Below, piece after piece: positions 51,701 to 63,700 of a stretch of 64,000 nt of DNA. Location of the stretch: the NCBI RefSeq assembly GCF_024586455.1, contig NC_065922.1, forward strand, positions 37,258,089 to 37,322,088, read 5' to 3'. Position 1 is the stretch's first letter. Each line of letters opens with the position of its first letter. The notes under the pieces were generated by a model that worked only from the letters and a program-made list of their open reading frames with translations, was not told where the DNA came from and made no database searches. The DNA comes from Bactrocera neohumeralis (Eukaryota; Arthropoda; Insecta; Diptera; Tephritidae). The position numbers and the translations under genes are program-made.

Positions 51701-54700
51701 TAGGCGAAGTTCCTGTTTATGGTAAGAGATGGGCGCGCCACAGTGCATTCAATCATCTCGCGCCATGTGACGATAACCGGCTTCGATTTGACCAGCTATC
51801 GGCAGTGTATGCGGAAGTGGAACTTCGCCATCGAAGTGATGCACAACCAATGCAAGGAGATCGGCAAGGAGCGCTGCATGATGGTAAGTCCATATGTCTA
51901 TGTGCATTTGTGTGTGAATTGATATTTTTCCCGGCGAAACCCTACTATATAACGTACATTGTGGGAGGAACGCTTGCGTGCTCTCAAGTGCTTACAAATG
52001 GCGTAGGTTTGGCGCGGCAACTTCAGTCATTGATTGATTGAAACGTGTAGCATATTGACAAATACGTCGAGTTCGCGTTCGTGCAACGAACAACTGCAAA
52101 AAAGCTACCTTCAAAACGAACTGACAGTGCGACGTGTCAAAAAAAATCTAGCGAAAAATCAAATTGTAAAACTCAACCGTTATTTGCGCTTTGTTGCCGC
52201 AATTCACTAGCTGATTTTGGTGATTTCACATTTCATTTTTTTCGATTTCATTTTAAAGTTTACATTTTAATTTTCAATTCACATTTTCCATTTGATTGAT
52301 GACTTAATGGTTTAGTCGGTTGTGAATGCAAATGCGAATTGCTTCAACCGCATTTATCATTTCGTTTGCGAGTTCGTTAGTAAAAAACCATTGTATTTTT
52401 CACATATCATTTGATCGCTTAATTGAATTAAAATTCAAATTGTCCACTTTTTCGCCACGTTTTTATGTTTGCTTTCCACCTCGTGTCAATAGTTTACATT
52501 TCTTTCTTTTTTCAGGTTTACTATGAACAATTGGTTCTGCATCCCGAGGAGTGGATGCGAAAAATATTGAAATTCCTGGATGTTCCATGGAATGATGCGG
52601 TTTTGCATCACGAGGAGTTCATCAATAAGCCAAATGGTGTGCCGCTCTCCAAGTAAGTCTGAGTCACATATGTATGCTTCGATATTAATATTTACTATAA
52701 CAATATTTGGGACCACTTAAAACTTCAAGGGTGATCCATCCGAGGTTCCCTACTTTTTTAAAGAAAAAGTACTGAAACTTCAAATTGAATGAGGAATGTT
52801 TATTATCGTGCGAAAGAACATTCTTTGGCAGTTATTTTTTTAAGATTATCCCTTTCAAATGTTAGACGCGGCTACGTCTCAGATAGTCCATCCGTTGAGC
52901 ACAATTTCGATGACTCGTTCGAGCATTTCGACTAGGAACTGGTGAACGATGACTGATATCTGCTAAATTGAAGCGGGATTGTGCGTATAGACTTTAGACT
53001 TGGCATATCCCCACAGGAAAAAGTATGATGAGACGGTATGATATCACACGATCTGGGTGGCCAATCGACCGGCCCAAAACGTGAAATTATCTGCGCACCG
53101 AAGTGTTCTCTCAATAAATCCATTGATTGATGTGATTTGTGGGAAGTGGCGACGGCTTGTTGAAACCAAATATCGGCGAGATCACGAGCTTAAATTTCAG
53201 TCATCAAAGTGTTGGTTATCATGACGTGACATCGGTCGTCATTGACGGTTACGTTCACACCGGCATCACTTTTGAAGGAATATGTACCGATGATTCCACC
53301 AGCCCACAAACCACACCAAAGCGTTGTTTTTTCTGGATAAAGTGGCAGCTCTTCAGGTTGCTCTTCGTTCCAAGTGACACAATTTTGCTTGCTTACATAC
53401 CCATTAAGACAACTATGAATAAAATTTGACTCGAAAACGTCGGATTTTCTTGGAACTTTTCAAGAGCCCATAGAGCAAAACGATGTCGCTTGGGAACGCT
53501 GAGCGACTTCAGTTCTTGCACAAGCTGTATTTTGTACACTTTCGATTGAAGATCTCAACGTAAAATGAGCCAAGTTCTTCCATACGTCAGTCCGAGTTGC
53601 TGCGAATGGCGCCGAATCGACTCTTCACGGTATTCGTGTACACTCACAGCTCAACTGCTATATTTTCTTCACTGCGTGCTGGAGGTGGTCTAAGTTTTTT
53701 GCCTCTTATGCTCCACGGGGAAGCAAAGAGACGCTATAGGTTAGGTTAGGTTATACTGCCCCGCCGACACGCTAAACATAGACCGATTTTTAGTAATGTC
53801 AGATGAAGATTCAGCTTAATTTGAGCTGAACGTCAAAGCTTTTTGCGAACTTTAAGAGCGACTTGGGTAGTAGGTGTTCTAGCGTCTCTGTAATGCTTAC
53901 TTTGCTGCCGTACCCATAATATCCCAAAGCGGGACCCACAATAAATAGATATTAAGATTATTCTGCGGTGATATCTTTCCGAAGAACTTCGACAATTAGA
54001 ATGTCAAGACTTGTACCTTTATCTTGGGCTCTAATCGAAAAATCTGAACCTCTATAACTGGCTTTCTGAAGTCAAAAAGCTCACTACATCTTCGATGAAA
54101 ATTATAGGACATTGCTGTTCTGTTGTTGAACGCTCTCTTTCACGAAGAAGGCCGCACGTCAGAGTTATACAAGGAGTGTTCCAAAGTAAACAGGACCTTT
54201 TGAATCTAGCGCCCCTGTTGTCCAGTGAGAATTTCATGACATTTTATCGATTGCAAGTGAAGTTATTGTCTTTTAAATATCAGTATGTTTGTGTTATCGG
54301 TGCGAAAATGAGCTTCGAACAAAGAGCCAACATTAAATTTTGTTTTGAAATTGGTAAAACTTTTACCGAAACGTTTCAATTGATGAAACAAGTTTATGGC
54401 GATGATTGCCTATCCCGTAGCAGAGTGCACGAGTGGTTTCAACGTTTTCAAAGAGGTCGTGAGGACATAAATGACGATCAACATGTGGGCCAATCAAAAT
54501 CCGTGATCACCGGAAATTCCATTGAAACTGTGCGTGAATTCATCAACAATCAGAAATGGAATTGAACATCTCCAAAACATCGATTTATCGCATTTTGACC
54601 GAACATTTGCGCTTACGAAAGGTGTGTGCATGGTTTGTTCCGCACAAATTGACTGACAACCAAAAATTGCTCAGAATCCAACATTCGATCGACGCTTGTG

Positions 54701-57700
54701 AGCGATTATTTGACCAAAAATCAAATTTTAACCATTAACCACTCACCGTATTCCTCTGATATGGCACCGTGCGACTTCTTCCTTTTCGGAAAAATGCATT
54801 TGCCCATGAAAGGAAACCGTAATGCAGACGTAGAGGCCATTCAAAAGGCTCGCACCGGCATACTGGCGGCCATACCGGCCAACGAGCTAAAACACTCGTT
54901 CGACATGCTTTTGAACCTTGCAAAAAGCTGTATTGAAGCAGAACGAGACTCTTTTGAATAAAATAAATTAATTTTGCCGAAATAACCATTTGTTCTGTTT
55001 CCTGTCCTGTAACGCACTATTTTGAATAAAATAAATTGATTCTTTCGAATGGCCGATTTTTCTGGGCTGGCCTACGATCTACTTATATTAATATTCTCGG
55101 GAAATAGTAGTTGATGTTTGTCTGTTAGTCTCTCTGCATGTACGCGAACTAGTTCCTCAGTTTTTGAGATGTCGATCTGAAATTTTGCACCCGTCCTTGT
55201 TTTTACCCAGAAGCTGCTCATTTGTCCGAACAGCCGATATCAGTTTACTATAGCATATATGTAGCTGTCATCTAAAGTGATTTTATAACTTTTTATGCTA
55301 TGAAAAAAGCACCAGTGGGGGGCATTGGTTTTGTTTGTTAAAAATTTTGTTATTTGTTTCTCACTTGCAGAGTTCGCCTGAATGTATACTTCAAAAAAAT
55401 TTAGACAGTTAAACCCCTTCTTCTTTTTATACATTATAAAATATTTTTCAAAAACTTGAAGTAGATTCGGCAAATGGTTTCGGGGATATGAGCGTTTTTG
55501 TAAGAGTTTATAAAATTATACCATTTCTTTCTCACTTATAAATTTCGCCTAAATGTATATTTCAGAAAAATTTAAGCAGTTAATACTTCAATCTTTTTTG
55601 ATGTGAATTTCGTGGATTATGAAGGGGAAGCCAAGTTTAGAAATTTAAATAGTATCGTTAATTTTTTATTTTATATTTCAATAATTTGGAAATTTTTCAA
55701 AATTTACTTTATTTTCGTTTTATTATCGTGACTAGTTAGAGCGAACGACGAAACTTTAAGCGGTTTTTTTCACGAATCCATCTTTGTGGGTGCAGTCGTC
55801 ACAATATCTCAAGTTCTAATCAGCCAATATACTTGGCGTGAATAATTCTTAAATTTCTCAAAGAAAAAAAACAAAACATGAAAATTTATACATTGTAATA
55901 GTTCGCTGGCTAGGTCATGTTGTCCGGATGGATGAAAACACTCCAGCTCTGAAAGTATTCGACGCAGTACCCGCCGGGGAAGCAGAGGAAGAGGAAGACC
56001 TCCACTCCGTTGGAAGGACCAAGTGGAGAAGGACCTGGCTTCGCTTGGAATATCCAATTGGCGCCAGCGAAAAGAAGAAACGACTGGCGCGCTGTTGCTA
56101 ACTCGGCTATAATCGCGTAAGCGGTGTCTACGCCAATTAAGAAGAAGAAGAATAGTTCTAAAAAATTCGAGAAAATGAGAAAATTAGTTTATGAAAATTT
56201 TCAGTATACGAATTTAAAGTAAAAAAATATATATTGTTTTTTTACTTGCCAAAAAAACAACTCGAAATACGTGGCTCTACACTAAAATACCCAAAAGTTC
56301 GTCAATTGTTTTAGAATAAATAACTTATTAGTGTTTTATCATTACATAAACGCACTAGGAGCTCGAAGAATTCATATTTTCTTCAATCAATTCGTTAATT
56401 ACATATGTATATATGACTACATAACTATATAATAATATCATCATTATTTACTGCCATTATTCTAATTTCTTACAGAGTGGAGCGCTCCTCGGATCAGGTT
56501 ATTAAACCGGTGAATTTGGAAGCACTCTCCAAATGGGTAGGCAATATACCTGAAAATGTGGTACGTGATATGGCCGACATTGCGCCCATGTTATCGGTGC
56601 TCGGTTATGATCCCTATGCGAATCCGCCGGATTATGGTAAGCCAGATGCTTGGGTACAGGATAATACTTTTAAGGTATGTGCGCCACAGTCCTTTCGTCA
56701 AACTTGTCCTCTTTACTTTTTGTGTGTTTTTAGTTTTTTTGCTACGTGTTTTATAAAATTATCCAATAATTCGTTCAGTATTGATTTTGTTTAAAAGTTT
56801 TCATCCGTTTTGTAGCACTCATTTTACGCATTTTGAACCACCTATTTTAGCTCCCATCAAAAGAAATCTTAAAAAAAAAATATTGGCAGAAAAAAGTATA
56901 GATTAAAAAAAAAAAAAAAAACATAAATTGAAGGTTCGTTTGAGCACTTGCTGATAGACTTGTCTCCTGTCTGACAACACAGCTCGTCTCTGAGTTGAAT
57001 GACAGCGTTAAGCGTGCGCTCCGTGCTCGCACTGCGCTCTGCCATTTGTCAATTTATTATTATTTGTGATTCGTGATAGCGAATTGCACACAGACTCCTT
57101 AATTCGTTTATTTATTTACTCACATTCTACTATATAATTACATACTTACATATATTTTTGGTTTATTTCCAGTCCATTAAATATGAATATACGTATTCTG
57201 AATAAAATTACACATAAACACCCACCCGCACACATATCTACTAAACTACCCGTAATTCCTCAAGTATATAACCAGTAAGAATAACTGATTGCTCACAAGT
57301 TACAAACATATGTACAATAATACAATAATTTCCATTTCAAACACTTGCCACTGCATTTGTGTGTGTGTGTGTATGTGTAAGGATGTGCTTAGCGCTATAT
57401 TTTCCAAGTCTTTGATGATAGACTTCATGTATATTTCAGACATATTTACTGCATGGAAATGAACTAACACCCCTTCCCACTCATACACACACACACACAC
57501 ACGTATGCTCGCACACATCCAGTCACATGTTCATACCACAATCATTCCCATTCTCAGCATTCAACATTCAGTAGTATTATTTTGCGAATAAAGCCGCTTT
57601 CTATAGGCTGACGCTTAGTGGCAGCTCGAGTTAATCGAAAATTTGACACACCCACACATACTCATTAAATATTTATGTGCCGGTTTGTGGCTGGAAAAGG

Positions 57701-60700
57701 CGCGCATCAAAATGTCTGTCAGGGCTTTGTTTTAGCTTGATTTGATCAATTATTTTGCTCGTAAATTTGATAACCAGCCAGTTGTGGTTGCAGTTTGGTT
57801 GTTGTACTTGTGGTTAGATAATAGCATGAATACTAGAAGAATCGAAATTTCCATGTACATAAGTAAGGCGGTATATAAGTTAACAACTAAAGAAATTGGT
57901 CACCAGCATGGCTCGTCCTTTAAGTAACGTCATTTTACTTTAATATACTTAAATGCTTTAATTGAGATAGTTTTACAGGGTTACGAGAGTCTAGAGGCCT
58001 AAAAAGGCCAAACGTTGAGAATTTATACGGAGAGTGAGGAGAAGGGAATTGCTTTATTAAAAATATACTTGAGAGTATTAAAAATCTATTTGTCCTTTGT
58101 AAACTGTCGACTATTCTACTAACTGAGTAATGCTTCTAGGACCCTAAATGGATTTTGTTTTTAATTCTAGAGTTGCCTCACCCCTTAAGCTAATATTTGC
58201 TATTCGTAATCTATGTATTAAGGAAAAGGTTTAGATATCTCTATTGATTCATTCCTATGACCGACTAATGGCAGTGGAACAAATTTTCGTATAGTTGCTA
58301 CTATTTTCTATACAAATTACAAAAAGAAAACCAACAAAACTTATATGTAATATCGCATATATTATCTAAAAATGTCAGTAAAATTTGAATTTACTCGAGG
58401 GCATCGAATAACATTAGTACAATCAGGCTCTTGACACTGTGGAAACACTTAGTTTTTCGTCCCAGTATACCGAGTCCTCACATGGTTAGAACCACAATTC
58501 TAAATGCCTCTTCAAACTCCTCTAATCTAAAAATTCCGGTTTCATGAAATTACTCAGTCAAAATACTGAACTTTACACTAACAAATCGTCGAAAACTCGT
58601 TGAAATATGCGGCACACAAACTTTGATTTCTAAAACAAAAAACTCGTTCTTTAAAATTATAAAAAAAAAATCAAAATACCACATGATAAACTTTTAACCG
58701 TTAAGAGACCAAATTGTGGAGTGATTTTGTTATAGCAGTCTTATATATAGGCAACAATTGAGAAAGGGCGTGGCATCGCGTACTTTCAGTTGAAACTTCT
58801 TGTTGTCTCATACATTTTTGGAATAAGTAAAAATAAAATTGGCGCCAAATATATCAAAATTAATTAAAGTTAAGAATTGTTTTGACTAATTTTTCTTCTG
58901 CTTTATTGGCTTTATTGGCGTTGACTAATTCTACTCTTTTTATTTTCATAGTACCAATTGCTTTGTCTTTCTGCACCATTCTTTTATTCTCTTCATATGT
59001 TTTATTAAATAAAATTTTGTGTTTTTTTCTTTTGTTACTTATATTTCTGTAGTCTGTAAAAACCCTCAAAAGTAAAAAAAAATCTATTTACTAATTTTTG
59101 TACAATTTTATACTTTGCAACATGTTGCTACAGAGTTGTACGTATCATCTAAAACTAGTCGAGATAGATATAGGGTTATATAAACATAAATGATCAGTAT
59201 GACGAGAAAAGTTGAAACTGGGTGACTGTCTGTCCGTCCATCCGTGCAAGCCGTAACTTGAGTAAAAATTGAGATATCTCAATGAAACTTGATACGCGCG
59301 GGTTTCTTATTATAAAAAAGGTTGCGAGTTCCTAGATGGGCGTAATTGAACCACTGCTACGCCCACAAATCGTCATTAACCGAAAACACATAAAGTGCCA
59401 TAACTAAGCATTAAATTAAGATATAAAACTGTTATTTGGCACAGGGGATCGCGGTAGCAAGGGGCACCTGTGTGCTAAAGTTCTGAAAAAGTGGTCATAT
59501 CCTCGCCTTCTAATAGGTTTGATGTGTATATCTCATAGACTACCAAAACTGCAATGCCAAATTCTCTTAGGACAATTCTTATAAGAACTCTTATACCGAC
59601 AATGTGAAAATGGATGAAATCGGAAGATAACTCCACTCACTCTGCATATAACGGTACCGCTCAAAACTAATAAAAACGCAATAAATCAACAATTAATTAC
59701 GCCAGAGACATTAAATTTTAGCTCCGAGATGGTATAAGAGGTCTTTATGAAAACCGGTGTGAAAATTGTACGATGGCTGTACGTGGGCGAGAGTCCTGTG
59801 CTGACAATAGCTATTCCGTGCATCAAAAATGGGTTGAATCGGGTCAATACTGCTCTGATCCCCCATATATCTAATATAAAGATTTTCGAATCTCCTGGTG
59901 ACTTTCTATTGCATATATCGGACAATATTTGAGCTATCTCAATGAAAATTACAGAACATGTTTTACTCTTATAGTTTATTTTTGCGCCAATAAGAGATAT
60001 AATAGCGTGCGAAACTTGACCTAGCCCTCATATTTCTAGAATTTTCAAACATCCGGCTGACTTTGCTCCATATGAGTGGTGATTGTATGTAAGGTACCTT
60101 AATAAAACTCAGGGAACATTTATTTAGTATGTGCCATGGCAAACGGGTCGATATTACCTTAACTCCCATATACCACATACAAGGTCTGTCGCAAAAGAAA
60201 CAGGACTGTTAAAAAAAAAACAACAAAAAATTAATATTTTTCAAAAGTTATATTTTTTTATTCAAAGTAGTTTCCTTGTGCTTCGATACAGCGTTTAGCC
60301 TGGTCAATTAGCATTTCAAATGAGTGTTTAAGGTCATCTTTCGGAATGCTCTTGAGAATATCATGGGCAAATGAAGTTTTCCAAATAGGTAAAAATCACA
60401 AGGTGCCAGATAGGTGAGTAGGGTGAGTGATTAATGGTTAATATGGAGTTTTTTTTGTCAAAAAATCAGTGACTAGCGTCGACCGATGACACGGCGCATT
60501 ATCGTGCAACAGGCGCCAGGACCCTGCCTCACTGTATTGTGGTCGAGCACGACGAATGCGTGACAAAAGACGCTTCATAACACCAAGGTAAAACACAGCA
60601 TTAATCGTTTGGCCAGGTGGGACGAACTCTCGGTGTACAATACCCTCGGAATCGTAAAAACAAATCAGCATTGTCTTTATTTTTGACTTCTGAAGACGAC

Positions 60701-63700
60701 CGACTTCTGATCGTCACAGAGGTCCTCACGACATTCTTGGAATCGCTTAAACCACTCATGCACATTACTACGGCATAGGCACTGATCACCGTAAACTTTT
60801 TTCATCATCTGAAATGTTTCAGGAATCGTTTTCCCAAGTTTAAAACAAAATTTAATATTTGCTCTTTGCATTTTACGACCGATGACCAAAAGCTGCTGCC
60901 ACTTTTGGATCGATAACATCGATTGTAGTTATCCAATTGTCTTAAAATTTTTACGAAATGTCAACAAGAGATCAAACTTTTTATTTCGTATACCCACCAA
61001 TAGGTGGCGCCACCAGACACAGTTATATTAAAAAAGTTCTGTTTCTTTTGCGACAGACCTTGTATAATGATTTTCGTTTTTCTAACAAACCTTATGTGTC
61101 GGTCAGTATATGAGTTATATATGTGGTATAAGTTTATATAAAATTGCTTATATTCCGATCCTCTGGTTGACGTTTTACATCTCAAGAAATGTCGCTGGCT
61201 TTGATTCTTGCAAGTTGCAAGAGTATAAAATACGGTCGCTCAGAAGTCGCTGACTTCAAATTAGTATAGAAGATCACAGAGCACAAAAACTGCTCCTGAC
61301 TTATTCAAACTTGTTTTCTTTATATTTTGACGTTTTTTTTTTTTACGTTTTTTGATTTTTTACTGCAAGTTTTGGTCAATATGTAAAAATCTCAATGGCG
61401 TGGGTTTTTTTCTTAAGCATGCTATGGTTTTGTGCTTAAAATCCATAAATTCGGCTTACATATTTCGCCGAACGTCAATTAGCTAGTAAATTGATTTCAA
61501 CCTTTCTAGTTGGTTGACTCTATTAATGCCAAAAGCAGGAATCCCAGATATCTCAACACAATTAAAAGTGAAAGCTTGCTCTATCTTACTGTCACAACTA
61601 AAATTCAATGGCTTCCTCCAGCACAAAAATGATGAATAAATAGAGTGATCTAGTTAGAAGTTCCCTACTTTTTTAAAGAAAAAAACACAAACTTTAAATT
61701 TATGGGGAATGTTTTTTAACATTTGAAAGGACATACTTTTGTGTTTATTTTTTAAAATTTTTCATTCGTTGAGACCAATATTCGGTTACTCGTTTGAGCA
61801 TTTCAACTGTTAACTGCCGAATGACACCTGTGTTGTTTTGCTACAAGGCCTGAATCGAAGCGAGATTATCCGCATAGACTTTGGACTTTACATATCCCCA
61901 CAGGAAAAAGTCTAACGGTGTGATATCACACGATTTTGGTGACCAGGTGGCCGTGAAATTATCTGCTCACCGAAGTGTGCTCTCAACAAATTCATTCATT
62001 GATCGCTGCTATATGTGGGTAGTGGCGTCGTCTTATTGAAACCAAATGTCGCCGAGATCACGAGCAGCTCTTGTATCTCTTCAGATTGCTCTTCGCTCCA
62101 AATGCGGCAATTTTGCTTGTTTACATACCCATTGAGCCAGAAATGGGCCTCGTCGCTGAACAAAATTTGGCTCGAAAACGTCGCATGCGCTACCGCTACT
62201 TGGATTATGCGTTGTAAATGATAAGCTCGAAGAGCTGAGTCGATTTAGCCAGGACCATCTGCCAGTCTTAATACACGCCAATTGAGTCTCTCAGTTTTTA
62301 ATTTATCGATTTGAAATTTTGCAGGTGTTTTTTTCTCTCCAACCAGCCGTTTAGTCGTCGGAACCGCCGATATCGGTTCACTGTAGCATATAGCTGCCAT
62401 CTTAACTGACCAAACAAATTCAAGTTCTTGCATTTGTTTTCATTTGTGAAAGGTATTATAGCTTCGATACAACCGTTGTCATTGATTTTTCTTGTTTTTG
62501 CTTTAATTAACCGCTCAGAAGAAAAACTCGCTTCCTGCATATTTTCAACACAGTTAGCTTTGAAGAGTATTGTCTAACTTCCAAAGCAGAAAAAGTTGTC
62601 GAAATGACTTTAACGGCCCTGTTCTAGGCTCATGTGCTACTTTAGGCTGTTGCTAAAGGCAAATTTGTCTTATTAATGTTTAGATATTTGCCTTGCATGC
62701 TTTCAATTCGTCATCCGTCAATTGCTGTTCGCACGCACACAAGCGCGAATGGATGTATATGTTTTAGGGATTAATTGTGTCTTAGCCTCAACCCAGCAGC
62801 CGGCACGGCGTGGTGATGTTGGGGGGTGCAGTCTGTCAGCCACTAAACGCAGGCGCGTGTGTAAATGTGTTGCACGTTTATTGTTGCTAGCTTTGTATTT
62901 AATCAATTGAATCACGCACATACCTACTCACCTACTCGCATGCATACAAACCAACAAGCAAACATTCACAATCATACACTGCTCAATGCACACATACACA
63001 CAAACATGCATAGGCACATAATTGCTGATCACTTATGCATATATTTATATAACGGTTAATCCTTTTGAACTTTGCATAAGCTATGAGGCATTTTATGTGT
63101 GTTTGTGTGTTTATGTGTGTGTATGTGAGCGTGAGCGGCATATCTTAAGAGGTGTCTCGGCGCACTTTCTGCTCGCTGCCTAATCGCATGTCCTCTCACT
63201 CGCACTATTGACTAACAATTCACTAATACTTTTGAAAAATTCATATAATTTATTTTGTTTTTGGTTTTTCGGTTTTCTTTCTTTGCTACTTTCCATTGGT
63301 TTTGGTTGCTGCTTTGGCTTTGGCTTTGTTTGCTTTCAATTTGTTCTCATTTAGCGATATTCTTATTGATTTGGATTTTCACATAAATTTTCTTATTCCC
63401 TGTGCTGCGTGAAAAACCAACCAACCACAACAACAAAAACGCGTGCATAATACCACAACAACAACAATTAGGTAAAGGCCAACCAGCAACTATGGGAAAA
63501 TAAGGCGAGAAACGAGCTGCATCTGGTCGAGCATCAAGTACCCAAGGAGCCCAAATCGCAGGAGCTGGACAACAACAATAACAACATCAACAGTCAGCGA
63601 CGACGCTACGTAGGCACGATGAGTAATAACAACAACAACAATGAGAATAATAACCGAAACGATAATGCCAACCAAGCGGTAATGGACTATGAGGACGACA

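Noticed and set aside
53736..53756. TTAGG-like repeats resembling insect telomere sequence
   Set aside because: Only about three units within an intron, and flies lack TTAGG telomeres. Coincidental short repeat.
56477..56794. Exon 6 read-through giving an alternative C-terminus
   Set aside because: A GTATGT donor follows FK exactly at the end of the conserved fold. The read-through peptide is hydrophobic intron sequence.
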